NCBI GenBank assembly: GCA_046299415.1
Contig: JBKBII010000001.1
Span: 186,001-250,000, forward strand
Length of the DNA stretch: 64,000 bases
Reading direction: 5' to 3'
Source of the DNA: JBKBII01 sp046299415
GTDB lineage: Bacteria; Pseudomonadota; Gammaproteobacteria; Ectothiorhodospirales; Ectothiorhodospiraceae
The position numbers were made by a program, and so were the translations under genes. A model generated the notes under the pieces. It had not been told where the DNA came from, ran no database searches, and worked only from the letters and a program-made list of their open reading frames with translations. Shown here one piece after another: positions 18,384 through 27,788 of this stretch (within the stretch, counting starts at the first letter, position 1; each line of letters begins with the position of its first letter).

Positions 18384-18422
18384 AGGCCGATGCCTCAAAA
18401 CTGAGGCGGTCGGCCTTCTTTT
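18384..18422 (+). terminator. Rho-independent terminator after phoU
   Basis: AGGCCGA-T-GCCTCA, loop AAAC, TGAGGC-GG-TCGGCCT, then TTCTTTT. The 13-pair stem has one small internal loop and is followed by a T-rich tract, about 100 bases after the phoU stop. Confidence 0.85.
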
Positions 18423-18578
18423 GGCGCTGGGTCGTCGTTGATGCTTTTGGACCTGCCCCGGGATGATGACGGCATGACATGACGGTCACGGTGGTCTGCG
18501 CGTTTCCGGCGTAACCGTTGTCCCGGGTCGGGAAGGTTGGAGGTGGCCCGGAATCGTTCGCGCCAGTGGCGGCAAGGT

Positions 18579-20321
18579 TCATGTGCCGCAAAACGTTTGC
18601 GTGATGTATTCATCGGGCTTGGGCCGTGCGTCAAATCGGTGCCATTGCGGACGGGTCTCGAAAGGCTGGCGTATGGCGTCCAAAAGACTGAAGAAGGGCT
18701 CGAGGTCGTTGTGTTCGGCAGCATCGAGCGCGTGTTGCACGACGTGATTGCGAGCGATGCGGGCGGGATTTCGGGTGTTGAGCGCCGATGCGAGAACCGC
18801 GCGATCGAGTTTCTCGACGCGGCTCCACCACCGCGGCCACCATTGCGCCAGATGCGTGTCGGCTGAGAAAGGGTTGGCGGGCGTCGCCGAGGCTTGATTA
18901 GCGGGCTCTGGTGATAGCTGGCGGAAGCTCAGCGTGAAATCCGCGCGGTCCCGTGCCATGGCGTCGAGGAATGACGCGATGAGGCCATCATCGTCGTGGC
19001 TCAGATCGATGGGCCTGCTGGTGTCGGCCTGCGTTGAATTGAGTGTCGATAATGGGTTCGTGACATCACGTAGACCGGTGATGTTTCGATCGAGACTGGC
19101 GGAGCCTTGGGGTTGGGCGACAAGGTCGAGGGCCAGTTTGGCGTGCAGGCGGTGTTTCAGACGCGCGGCATACTGCGCCGGAAAACGTTCGAGGGCCTCG
19201 TGGGCTCGAGCCATCGCTTGTTCGGCGTCGGTGTCGAGCAAGGGAAGCAGCGTTTCGGCGAAACGAGCCAGATTCCAGTGCAGGACGAAGGGCTGGTTCG
19301 CGTAGGCGTATCGGCCGTTGACGTCGATCGAGCTGAAGGTTTGTTCGGGGCGATAGTCGTCGAGAAAGGCGCACGGCCCAAAGTCGATGGTTTCGCCGCT
19401 GATTGTCGTGTTGTCGGTGTTCATTACCCCGTGCACGAAGCCTGTGGCCATCCAGTCGGCGACGAGACGGGCTTGACGCGCGATGACGCGATCGAGCAAA
19501 GCGCGGTATCGAAGCGCCGGCGCCAGCGCGGCGAGGTCGGGATCGTGCCGCTGTATGGCAAAGTCGGCAAGCTGTCTCGTCAGGGGGGTGTCGGGTAGCT
19601 GACCGGCTGCCGGTTCTGTCGCGTTTTGTCGATCGACGGCGGCGGCGTACTCGAAGGTTCCGACCCGCAGATGCGAGGCTGCAATGCGCGTTAGGATAGC
19701 GCCGGGCTGTCCGCGCTCGCGCCAGACGGTTTCACCTGTGGTTGTGACTGCGAGCGCCCGTGTCGTGGCGAGTCCCAGTGCGGCGAGTGACTCCGAAATC
19801 ACGTATTCACGCAGCATTGCGGACAGTGTGGCGCGACCGTCGCCGCGTCGAGAAAACGGCGTGGGTCCGGAGCCTTTGAGCTGGATATCGACGATGCGTC
19901 CGTCGCTGCGCTGCCATTCGCCGATGAGGTGGGCGCGGCCATCACCGAGCATCGTGAAGTTTCCGTACTGGTGCCCGGCGTAAGCCTGGGAGAGGGGTTG
20001 AAGGCCCGAAATCGAGGTGTTACCGGCGAGGACGGGCGCCCAGGCGGCAATGATCTCATCCCAGCGTGCTCGCGCCGATGGGTCGGTGTTTTCTGCTGGC
20101 TGCGCGCATGACTTGCGGTTGTCGCTCGATGGCGCGCGGTCGGCTGTCGTACCAGCAGCTGTGCCGACGTCTACCGGCGGTTGTAACCCCAGTGTCTCGG
20201 CGAGCGGAATGTTGAACACGGTGATCTGGGGATGACGCACCGGCGTGGGCGCGACGCGCGCAAACAGGCGTTTGTCGAGGGTGACGTAGTCGTTGCGCCA
20301 GCGTCCTGTGGCTTTGGTCAT
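18579..20321 (-). CDS. selO: Protein adenylyltransferase SelO (YdiU/UPF0061)
   Basis: Pseudokinase-fold enzyme that transfers AMP from ATP to Ser/Thr/Tyr of target proteins, linked to redox homeostasis. The 580-residue protein holds LGDGRAHLIGEW, LKGSGPTPFSRRGDGRATL, the catalytic-type VHGVMNTDNTTISG, and DFGPCAFLDDY. It ends TFCGT, with a Cys near the very C-terminus where some homologues carry selenocysteine. The start at 20321 (AGGA upstream) gives the typical N-terminus DYVTLDKRLFARVAP; the frame stays open for another 152 codons upstream, which I reject. Family members are about 480-520 residues; extra loops (for example around residues 60-85) account for the excess. Confidence 0.95.
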   Translation of the reverse strand: MTKATGRWRNDYVTLDKRLFARVAPTPVRHPQITVFNIPLAETLGLQPPVDVGTAAGTTADRAPSSDNRKSCAQPAENTDPSARARWDEIIAAWAPVLAGNTSISGLQPLSQAYAGHQYGNFTMLGDGRAHLIGEWQRSDGRIVDIQLKGSGPTPFSRRGDGRATLSAMLREYVISESLAALGLATTRALAVTTTGETVWRERGQPGAILTRIAASHLRVGTFEYAAAVDRQNATEPAAGQLPDTPLTRQLADFAIQRHDPDLAALAPALRYRALLDRVIARQARLVADWMATGFVHGVMNTDNTTISGETIDFGPCAFLDDYRPEQTFSSIDVNGRYAYANQPFVLHWNLARFAETLLPLLDTDAEQAMARAHEALERFPAQYAARLKHRLHAKLALDLVAQPQGSASLDRNITGLRDVTNPLSTLNSTQADTSRPIDLSHDDDGLIASFLDAMARDRADFTLSFRQLSPEPANQASATPANPFSADTHLAQWWPRWWSRVEKLDRAVLASALNTRNPARIARNHVVQHALDAAEHNDLEPFFSLLDAIRQPFETRPQWHRFDARPKPDEYITQTFCGT

Positions 20322-20901
20322 GGCGTAAATCCTGAGAATGAACACTGAAACAATTGTCGCTGGGAGAGGCGATGTCATCTTGCCTCGCGACTCGAAATCT
20401 CGAGCCCCTGAACATGAGCGTCTAAACTCGAGGGCTGTGAACCATCTGAGCTCGAATCGAAAAGCGTGATTGACGCCTTTGATCGTTGGAATACGAGCTC
20501 GCTCGAAACCTGTCGGGCCTTGATCGGGGTCACCCGCTCGGCAGGCGACGGTATCGTGATCGCTGTTCGACATGGTGCACGAGCATTCTGCGAGTGGGGA
20601 TTGTCGAGACAGCACGCGGCGATGAAAAGGGGGGCGGCTGAATCGTGCTTTCGCGGTCGCGGTCGCGGTCGAGCGGTCGTTGTCGCCAAGTGTCGGTTGC
20701 TGAAGTTTGGTCGCTTTGATGGTGTGGTCCGAGGCCTGTCGGTTTTCGATCGGCCCTCGGAGCGCTTCGAGCGCCATCGCTGAACCGCGTGGTGTCGCGA
20801 ATGGCCCCGCCCGGCTGTGAGCGCGTCGATTCGGGTTGAGACCGCGAGTTAACCTGGGGTTGTGTGAGCCCGGTACGAAAGTCGGCTCTGGAACAGGCGC
20901 T
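20322..20901. other. Gap selO-HNH (divergent)
   Basis: About 580 bases between divergent genes. The open frame continuing upstream of selO has no family similarity that I recognise. Promoters for both genes are expected here, but I could not choose one. Confidence 0.4.
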
Positions 20902-21258
20902 ATGGTGAGACGAAAGACGCAGTTCGTCGTTGGAACAGCAGACCGATTATCGACCGGGGGCGGGGTACGGCGGCCGCGGCCGTCAGATTGCGAGCTGTGC
21001 GGGCGCGATTTGCCGCTCGAGTTTCATCATTTGATTCCGCGTCGGACGCATCGGTTGCGGCGTTTTCGTCAGCGTTTCGATCCCGATACGCGGTTGAACC
21101 GCGGCGTGTGGATGTGCCGTGACTGTCATCGCGCGGTCCATCGCTTTCATGATGAGCGCCACCTTGGCTGGACTTTAAATACTCTCGACGCGCTGAAGTC
21201 CGACCCGATGATCGCGAAATTCGTCGACTGGGTTCGACGGCAACGACGTTTAGCGTGA
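20902..21258 (+). CDS. HNH endonuclease family protein
   Basis: Small protein of 118 residues from the ATG at 20902 (a TTG at 20836 would add 22). It has a zinc-knuckle HNH motif: CELCGRDLPLEFHHLIPRR, then LNRGVWMCRDCHRAVHRF. The two CxxC pairs would bind zinc; HH, N and H form the nuclease site. It closely matches the stand-alone HNH proteins common in Proteobacteria, whose cellular role is not established. No phage or restriction genes are next to it. Confidence 0.85.
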   Translation: MVRRKTQFVVGTADRLSTGGGVRRPRPSDCELCGRDLPLEFHHLIPRRTHRLRRFRQRFDPDTRLNRGVWMCRDCHRAVHRFHDERHLGWTLNTLDALKSDPMIAKFVDWVRRQRRLA

Positions 21259-21310
21259 TCGCGATGATCTCGGCCACGGGATGCGCTGTGCGTAACGTCG
21301 ATCGCATGCT

Positions 21311-23482
21311 TCAATCGACTGGCCCTAAGTCGTGTTCGTGCGATGTGGCGGTGGCTGCGTGAGTCGAGTCGATGCGGTCTATGCGTCGGGCGCGGTGATG
21401 TAGGGCGTCCCAGGTTCGAATCCACGGGATGACCTCCTCAGCCGGCATCGGCGGGGCGATGCCGAAGCCCTGGGCCTCGTCGCAGCCCAGCGCTTTGAGC
21501 TTGGCAAATTGCTCCCTGTCTTCGACACCTTCGGCGACGACGCGGCGGTGGAACGTTTTTGCGAGCTGAAGGACAGCAACGATGATGGCGTGATCGTCGC
21601 TGTCGATCAGCATGTCACGAATGAAGCTCCGATCGATTTTCAAGGTGTCTGCCGGTAACCGCCGTAAATACGTCAGGGAGGAATAACCGGTTCCAAAGTC
21701 GTCGATTGCGAAACGGACGCCGAGTTTGGCGATTCGCTTCATCTGCTGGATCGAGCTGGAGATGTTGTCGAACGCTGTGGTTTCGATGATTTCGAGCTCG
21801 AGTTGCGCGGGTTTGATGTTTGGGTTTTCTCTCAGCGCGGCGAGGACTTGATCGAAAGTGGTGGGTGCCAGAAGCTGCATCGGTGAAATGTTGACGCCGA
21901 TGTCGAGTTGCAGGCCGGCGTCTTTCCAGCGTGAAGCCTCGGTCAGGGCGGTGCGCAGAACCCATTCTCCGAGCTCGAGATCGACGGGATTGTTTTCGAG
22001 ATCGGGGAGAAACTCGCCCGGGCCGAGAAGGCCGAGATCCGGATGCTGCCAGCGCACAAGCGCTTCGAATCCGATCACTGAGGAATCGCCGAGGTGAACC
22101 TTGGGCTGGTAGAACAGCCGCAGTTCGTTGTTTCTGATCGCTTGGCTCAGGCGCTCGATGCGTTCGTTGCGCGCGCGCTGCGCACGGTCGCGCGTCGGGT
22201 CGAGCCAGGTGATTTGACCGGGTGCGGAGGCTTTGGCGTCGGGCAATCCCGCGGTCGTTTGTCGCAACAGATTTTCGGCCGTCGCACCGTCGAGAATTTC
22301 CGCAGAGATGTACTGGGCCACGATCGTGGCACTGGAGGTAATGGCCTTCGATCCGACCGTGAATGAATCGTTGAAAACGCGTGCGACCGTCGCGAGCTTG
22401 GACTGGGCTCCGCGTGAATCAGGAATATCGAGCATCAGGACGACGAATTCGTCGCCGCCTACGCGTGCAACGGTGTCGCCATTGATGACGGCGTTTCGTA
22501 GACGAGCGGCCACGGACCGCAGCAGCTCGTCACCGGCGTGATGACCCTGCGCATCGTTGATTTGGCGGAAACCATCGAGATCGACCTGTGCGAGTACAAA
22601 CCCGGTTTGGAATCGCCGTGCTTGACTGATCGCTTGTCGAAGACGGTCGTCCAGAATCACCTGGTTGGGCAGATCGGTGAGTGGATCGTAGTGCTGCATG
22701 CGCCGCAGGGCATAGGCCTGCTCGCGTTCGCGGGTGACATCTGCACACAGGGCGATGTAGTGCCGGGGCGTTCGGTTGGTGCCGTAGATCGCGGAGATCG
22801 AGATGTGTTGGAGATAGAGCGAGCCGTCTTTGCGCCGGTTCCAGGTTTCGCCCGACCACGCGCCGTCACGCCGCAAAATCCTCCACATGTTGCGATAGAA
22901 GGAAGCGTCCTGGCGACCGGATTGCAGGATACGTGGATTTTTCCCGATGAGTTCGTTGCGTCTGTAGCCGCTCATTCGTTCAAAGGCGCGATTGACCTCG
23001 ACGATGGCGCCATCGGGGGCGGCAATCAGGATGCCTTCTTGGGCCTCTCGAAAAACCACCGCGAGTCGTTCGAGTTGTTCGTTGGCTTTCTGGAGCCGAT
23101 TTTCGGATTCGATGTGCGTCGTGACGTCCTGAAACGCCATCATGACGCCGCCATCGGTCAACGGCCGCGAGTCGATGATAAACCATCGCGTGGCGCCTTC
23201 TGGGGCCGCGACGAGCCGGACGCCCATGATGTGATCGCGTGTGACTTGTTTTGATGTGATCGCTAGCTGCCCGACGCATTGGTCGTTGGGCGCAGGTTCG
23301 GCGGTGCCGCGGATGTACTCGAAGCGCGGGTCGTGTAGGCGGATGGGTGGGTCAATCAAATCGCCAATCTTCAACCATTCTCTTGCGCGTTGATTGACAA
23401 AGTTTGACACGCCATCGTCGTCAAAGCAGACAATACCGAGGGGCATGGTTTCGAGGAGTCGTTTGGCGGCGTCGTCAATCAT
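21311..23482 (-). CDS. PAS-PAS-GGDEF-EAL cyclic-di-GMP protein
   Basis: Likely bifunctional c-di-GMP enzyme. Two PAS sensor domains (roughly residues 5-110 and 125-245; the second contains EAQEGILIAAPDGAIVEVNRAF and MSGYRRNELIGKNPRIL) precede a GGDEF domain with intact VARVGGDEFVVL and an EAL domain with intact FEALVRWQHP, ELEIIETTAF, AIDDFGTGYSSL, LKIDRSFI and VVAEGVEDREQF. No transmembrane segment, so cytoplasmic. The ATG at 23482 (MIDDAAKRLLE) is preferred; an in-frame ATG at 23545 lies in a 12-base direct repeat and adds 21 residues. Both catalytic motifs look complete, so net activity cannot be predicted. Confidence 0.94.
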   Translation of the reverse strand: MIDDAAKRLLETMPLGIVCFDDDGVSNFVNQRAREWLKIGDLIDPPIRLHDPRFEYIRGTAEPAPNDQCVGQLAITSKQVTRDHIMGVRLVAAPEGATRWFIIDSRPLTDGGVMMAFQDVTTHIESENRLQKANEQLERLAVVFREAQEGILIAAPDGAIVEVNRAFERMSGYRRNELIGKNPRILQSGRQDASFYRNMWRILRRDGAWSGETWNRRKDGSLYLQHISISAIYGTNRTPRHYIALCADVTREREQAYALRRMQHYDPLTDLPNQVILDDRLRQAISQARRFQTGFVLAQVDLDGFRQINDAQGHHAGDELLRSVAARLRNAVINGDTVARVGGDEFVVLMLDIPDSRGAQSKLATVARVFNDSFTVGSKAITSSATIVAQYISAEILDGATAENLLRQTTAGLPDAKASAPGQITWLDPTRDRAQRARNERIERLSQAIRNNELRLFYQPKVHLGDSSVIGFEALVRWQHPDLGLLGPGEFLPDLENNPVDLELGEWVLRTALTEASRWKDAGLQLDIGVNISPMQLLAPTTFDQVLAALRENPNIKPAQLELEIIETTAFDNISSSIQQMKRIAKLGVRFAIDDFGTGYSSLTYLRRLPADTLKIDRSFIRDMLIDSDDHAIIVAVLQLAKTFHRRVVAEGVEDREQFAKLKALGCDEAQGFGIAPPMPAEEVIPWIRTWDALHHRARRIDRIDSTHAATATSHEHDLGPVD

Positions 23483-24064
23483 CAAGATCGTCAGTAGAGA
23501 GCATGACTCGTGACCCGAATTCAGACGCATCATCAGACGCATCAAAACATTCGTTGAATCATCGCTGAGTGCAGTTGGAAGCGCGGATTTCGTGATTGTC
23601 CGAGAGGTTTCAACCCGCGCACAATTCAGTTTTGTCGGCTCGGGTCTGGCAATTCGGAACTGCCATTTTGGGGCGATGACTACGGGCTCGTCGGATGGCT
23701 ATCGTAGCCCTGATGTCTCGATGGGTTGAGATTTTCTCGCGTACTTTTGCCCCATTGAGGGACCGACGGAATAGGTCCTTCCTGGTTCGGGCCGCTGTTT
23801 ATCTGTGCTTTCGTGTCCACGGTGGTGACGTTGTGGCGGCGTTCGACGTCGGCGCCGGAGTTTTTTTCTGACGCCGGCAAGTCTCTGATAGCTGGTTTCT
23901 GATATCTGATGTTTTGTGGTGTTTGCGGAAATGACGCCGCTGGAATTGCGAAACAACGCGTCTGTTGCGCCCTTCGATCAAGACGCACGTCGGTTAGGCG
24001 ATCATCCGCAAGGGCTTTGTGCTGACGTTGTTCCACCTGACGGTGAATGGAAGGAGATTCCTGC
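23483..24064. other. Gap GGDEF/EAL-DUF533 (divergent)
   Basis: About 580 bases between divergent genes, with visibly lower GC content in parts. The 12-mer TCAGACGCATCA is directly repeated at 23521-23544. No gene or RNA is recognised. Likely promoter region for both flanking genes. Confidence 0.45.
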
Positions 24065-24976
24065 GTGAATGCTAATCAGATTTTGCAGCAGTTGATGCGA
24101 CAAGTAGGCCAGTCGGGGACCAACCCATTGGGCGGCCAGGATGGCGGCCAAGGCGGCCTGGATGGCTTGTTGGGTAACGTGCTGGGCCAGGGCGCGGGCG
24201 GCATGCGTGACGGCGATCGTCGAGGTGGTGTACAGGGCTTGAGTGGTGTGCTGGGCAATCTAATGGGAGGACAGGCAAGCCCCAGCGACGACGTGCATCG
24301 CTCCGCTCGGGTGCAAGATTCATCGTCTGCGTTGGGTGGTCTTGACATGAAGAGTTTGCTCGGCGGAGGCGCGGCAGGAACCGCGCTGGGCTTGTTGTTG
24401 GGCAGTAAAGGGGGGCGTCGCGTCGGTGGTTCCGCGCTGAAGATTGGAGCGATCGCGGGTGTCGGTGGACTCGCGTGGCGAGCGTGGCAAAAGCGTGGCG
24501 GTGCTCAGCCAGGCATGAGCGGTGCCGTTCCAGGTGAGCCGCGCTTGGGGTCGTTATCGTCGGTCCAGTCAACCGGCGGGGCGCCCGCCGATCGGCCCAT
24601 CGAGCAACTGGCGCCACCTCAGCGGGAGCAAAGGAGCCTTGAATTGTTGCACGCCATGATTTTTGCAGCGCGTGCGGATGGCCACATCAGTGCCGTCGAG
24701 CAGGGCCTGTTGGAGCAACAGATCGACGCCCTGGGTGCTGATCAGGACCTTCACGATTGGGTTGCGGCACGCATGCAGGAGCCGTTGGACGCGGTGGCTT
24801 TGGCACGTGCGGCGGATTCGGCGCAGGCGGCCAGGGAGATGTACCTCGTCAGCGTCGCAGTTGCGAATGGCGAGCATCCGATGGCGCGGGCTTGGTTGGC
24901 GCAGCTCGCGCAGGCTTTGCATCTCGATGCGGAGACGGTGGCGGCGATCGAGGCCGAGGTGGCAGCGGTTGCCTAA
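24065..24976 (+). CDS. DUF533 (YebE-like) protein with TerB-like domain
   Basis: The 303-residue product begins with a Gly/Gln-rich segment, then a short hydrophobic Gly/Ala stretch (LLGGGAAGTALGLLLG, residues ~104-119) and an AIAGVGGLAWRAWQ motif typical of DUF533. The C-terminal ~120 residues form an all-helical TerB-like domain (LLHAMIFAARADGHISAVEQ). GTG at 24065 has a strong GAAGGAGA 8 bases before it; an ATG at 24047 is inside that region and is rejected. E. coli YebE belongs to this family; its function is unknown, with links to envelope stress. Confidence 0.85.
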   Translation: MNANQILQQLMRQVGQSGTNPLGGQDGGQGGLDGLLGNVLGQGAGGMRDGDRRGGVQGLSGVLGNLMGGQASPSDDVHRSARVQDSSSALGGLDMKSLLGGGAAGTALGLLLGSKGGRRVGGSALKIGAIAGVGGLAWRAWQKRGGAQPGMSGAVPGEPRLGSLSSVQSTGGAPADRPIEQLAPPQREQRSLELLHAMIFAARADGHISAVEQGLLEQQIDALGADQDLHDWVAARMQEPLDAVALARAADSAQAAREMYLVSVAVANGEHPMARAWLAQLAQALHLDAETVAAIEAEVAAVA

Positions 24977-25103
24977 TCGGCCCACAGCCCGATGCGGGAC
25001 GGAAGGGCGCTCAGCACGGCGATCAGCAACGGGGCGAACCACGTTGAAGGATGATGCAGCGTGTTTCGCATCGTGCCTCAACACACGACACGCCGTGGAC
25101 TCG

Positions 25104-26075
25104 CTAGGCGGGCGCGTCGCGAAAGAGTCGCTCGGGAATCCACCACAGGTAGAACACCATTGCGAGCAGTTCGACGAGCGATTGCAAGACGATAACGACG
25201 ACGGTCGCCTCCCAGCCGGCCGGTAGACTCAGAGCGAATGGCAGAACGACGAAAGAGTTCCTCGTCCCCAGACTGAAGGCGAGCGTCCGACCGCTGGCCG
25301 GCGGAAGGCGCACGACGATGGCCAGAAGCTTTGCGATCAGAGCCGCGGCCAGTGCAAAAGCGATGAACACCGGCAGTAATGCGAGCAGCGCGGACCCCGA
25401 ATCACGCACGATGCCGACCTGAGCGGCGGCGATCAAAAAGACGACGATCGCAAGCAGGGGCACTGGCCACCAGTTGATCCGATCGCGCCAGACGGCGCGC
25501 CCCGGGCGAGCATCGATCCAACGCTCGCTGAGGATCGCGAGCAGCAGTGGCACGCCAATCAGTCCGATGGCCGCGGGGAGGAGATCGTGAATCGAGATTA
25601 CCGATGACCATTGCTCGGCCGGCAGCATCATCCACAGGTACAGCGGCAAGAGTAAAAACTGCAGCAAGAGGTTCAGGGGCGTGACGGAGATCGCCCGAGC
25701 CGTGTCGCCGCGGCCGAGTTGTGCAAACGTGATGAACCAGTCGGTGCAGGGTACGAGTAGAACGAGCAGCACGCCGAGGCGGATCGCGGGATCGTGGGGG
25801 AGCAGTTGCATCAAGCCGAAGGCGAGAAGCGGGATCAAGACGAAGTTTCCGACGACAAGCGTGGCGACGAAGCGCAGATCGGCGAAGGCCTCGCGTAGAT
25901 GCAGCAGCGGCACTTGAACGAAGGTGACGTAGAGCAGGGCGCCAAGGACGGGCCACAGCAGCGTATCGAACAGCGGACCGACGCCCGGTGCAGCAAGGCC
26001 TACAGCGAGTCCCACGGCGATCGCGATGAGATAGATCCAGACCTGATGACGTTCTAGAGATGGACGAGAAAGCAA
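25104..26075 (-). CDS. BASS-superfamily transporter (bile acid:Na+ symporter / arsenic-resistance type)
   Basis: Inner-membrane protein of 323 residues with about ten hydrophobic helices. The segment VPCTDWFITFAQLGRGDTARA and the pattern LNLLLQFLLLPLYLW resemble proteins annotated as arsenic-resistance/BASS transporters, a sister group to ACR3. No arsR or arsC lies nearby, so arsenite export is not supported by context; an organic anion is equally possible. The start is TTG at 26075, with GGGAG about 10 bases upstream; no in-frame ATG would keep the first helix intact. Confidence 0.8.
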   Translation of the reverse strand: MLSRPSLERHQVWIYLIAIAVGLAVGLAAPGVGPLFDTLLWPVLGALLYVTFVQVPLLHLREAFADLRFVATLVVGNFVLIPLLAFGLMQLLPHDPAIRLGVLLVLLVPCTDWFITFAQLGRGDTARAISVTPLNLLLQFLLLPLYLWMMLPAEQWSSVISIHDLLPAAIGLIGVPLLLAILSERWIDARPGRAVWRDRINWWPVPLLAIVVFLIAAAQVGIVRDSGSALLALLPVFIAFALAAALIAKLLAIVVRLPPASGRTLAFSLGTRNSFVVLPFALSLPAGWEATVVVIVLQSLVELLAMVFYLWWIPERLFRDAPA

Positions 26076-26437
26076 GACGTTTGGCTCCCGTGAGGTGCTA
26101 GAGGACGTGGATGATCGAGTTGATCTTCATCGCGTTGAGCGTAACCCATGCGGATGCACGCGACACGGTAGACTCGAGGCCGGAACCGGCGGTGGGTTTT
26201 TGAGTGTCGGTCGAATGGTCGTTTCGGTCGCCTCGATCGCCGCTGGTGTGATGATTCACACTGCGTTTCGATGGCATTTTTTGATTCGAAGCAAGGTGAT
26301 ATTCGACTTATAAACAATTAGTTATCGTGTCTGATTAGGTAACGTCGTCTGGGGTGTTTGGGGCGTTTTCGAAGTGAGATGAAACGAGACGGTGTAGCGC
26401 TGATGTGGAGCGCTCGGGCATCGCGAGATTTGCATTG
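26076..26437. other. Intergenic region upstream of modA
   Basis: Divergent promoter region between the BASS transporter and modA. It includes a markedly AT-rich stretch around 26298-26340 (TATAAACAATTAGTTATCG) that stands out from the GC-rich surroundings. No gene is seen. Confidence 0.45.
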
Positions 26438-26461
26438 CGATATGCTTGTCAGTATATAGCG
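26438..26461 (+). promoter_or_regulatory. ModE-like operator upstream of modA
   Basis: CGATAT at 26438-26443 and ATAGCG at 26456-26461 form an imperfect inverted repeat (5 of 6 pairs) with a 12-base centre containing TATA. The layout CGnTAT...ATAnCG resembles the site of the molybdate-sensing repressor ModE. It lies about 80 bases before the modA start, where such a site is expected. No modE gene is in the window. Confidence 0.45.
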
Positions 26462-26541
26462 TTGCGTCGGGGCGTTGGTGTTTCCACGACCGGACCCGGC
26501 GCCGATTCCCGAACTCATCAGTACTTCTACAGGGCATTCCA

Positions 26542-27315
26542 ATGAAATATTTCTTTTCCTCCATCGTGGCCTGTGCCGCGGTCATGGTGGCCGGTTCAGC
26601 GCAGGCGGATAAATTCACCGTTGCGGCGGCGTCCGATCTGCGGTACGCGCTTGATGACATCGCCGAGATCTATCGCGAGAAACATCCCGAGCACGAGATT
26701 GACATCATCTACGGATCGTCGGGAAAAATGACGACCCAGATCATGAATGGGGCGCCGTACGACGTGTTCTTCTCGGCTGACATCTCGTTTCCCGAGCGGC
26801 TCCAGGCAGCGGGCTTTACTGCGACCGACCCCGAGGTGTACGCGATCGGTCGGATCGTGATCTGGAGCAACACCGTCGATGCATCTGAACTGACCCTTGA
26901 GAGCCTCGCGACCGATTCGCGCATACGCCGAATCGCGATTGCGCAGCCATCGCACGCACCGTACGGCCTGCGGGCGCAGGAGGCTATGGAAGCGGCGGGT
27001 GTTTGGGAGGCGGTTCAGCCGCGTCTCGTGTTTGGCGAAAACATCGCTCACACAGCACAGATGGTCGAATCCGGTGCGGCCAATGTCGGCATCATCGCGT
27101 TGTCACTCGCGAAGTTCCCGGAACTGGCCAGGCATCCGCACTATTTAATCGACGACGCGCTGCACGAGCCGCTGACGCAGGCGTACGTGGTGACCAAGCG
27201 CGCCGAAAACAACGAAGCGGCGAAGATTTTTTCGCGTTACATGGAGACTGATGAAGCGCACGACATCATGGAGCGCTACGGCTTTGTGATGCCTTCGCGC
27301 GATCCTCAGGAGTGA
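26542..27315 (+). CDS. modA: Molybdate ABC transporter, periplasmic binding protein
   Basis: Captures molybdate or tungstate in the periplasm for ModBC. The 257-residue protein starts with a cleavable signal peptide (MKYFFSSIVACAAVMVAG, cut after SAQA), then FTVAAASDLRYALDDIAE and YGSSGKMTTQIMNGAPYDVFFSAD. These carry the Ser residues and backbone loops that bind the oxyanion in ModA proteins. The ATG at 26542 is preferred over an open frame from 26446 because the signal peptide begins there. Confidence 0.95.
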   Translation: MKYFFSSIVACAAVMVAGSAQADKFTVAAASDLRYALDDIAEIYREKHPEHEIDIIYGSSGKMTTQIMNGAPYDVFFSADISFPERLQAAGFTATDPEVYAIGRIVIWSNTVDASELTLESLATDSRIRRIAIAQPSHAPYGLRAQEAMEAAGVWEAVQPRLVFGENIAHTAQMVESGAANVGIIALSLAKFPELARHPHYLIDDALHEPLTQAYVVTKRAENNEAAKIFSRYMETDEAHDIMERYGFVMPSRDPQE

Positions 27316-27325
27316 TCCCGCAGCA

Positions 27326-27358
27326 CGCTCGCCATCTTGAATGACCGGCGGGCGTTTT
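27326..27358 (+). terminator. Terminator-like hairpin between modA and modB
   Basis: CGCTCGCC at 27326-27333 pairs with GGCGGGCG at 27347-27354 (one G-T pair), followed at once by TTTT. It begins 10 bases after the modA stop. It could end part of the modA transcripts so that the binding protein is made in excess over ModB and ModC. Confidence 0.55.
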
Positions 27359-27788
27359 AACGGCGCCTTGCTGAGTCCGCGCGGCGGCGAATGCGGGCGG
27401 ACGTCTGCCTGCGGGGCGTCAGCGCGCAGCGCTGGGTGTCCTACGGCGCAAAGAGGTGGTTGTGAGTGATCAACCCGATGGTCGGGCGTGGGTGGAGCGC
27501 CCCTTGCGCGGCCCGCTGCGGTTCGGATCGTGCCCGTTGAGAGGCATGGGCCTGTTCGCGCTCAGAAACAGTACGTCGATCGGCGCTCTGTAATCGTCAG
27601 AAGTCATCGTTCGAGGCTTTCGTCAGATGCTGAGGGGCGATCCGCGTTTTCCTGGATTCGCGTCAGCCGCGTGGTGTCTGTTGCCGCGCAAAGAATCTAG
27701 GGACGGCGAACCCGTCGGCGTGTGGTTTGGCGCGAATACGTTGTCGCGGCGATACCCGAGTTGTCGGCCGTGGTGAGGAGTGAACGAA
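27359..27788 (+). other. Gap modA-modB
   Basis: A 430-base gap inside a normally tight operon. A 43-codon frame (27462-27593), starting GTG after AAAGAGGTGG, encodes SDQPDGRAWVERPLRG and more; it matches nothing I know and may be chance. Otherwise no feature is recognised. Confidence 0.4.

Noticed and set aside
20322..20777. 152 extra N-terminal codons for SelO
   Set aside because: The added sequence has no family similarity, while the ATG at 20321 has a Shine-Dalgarno sequence and gives the normal N-terminus.
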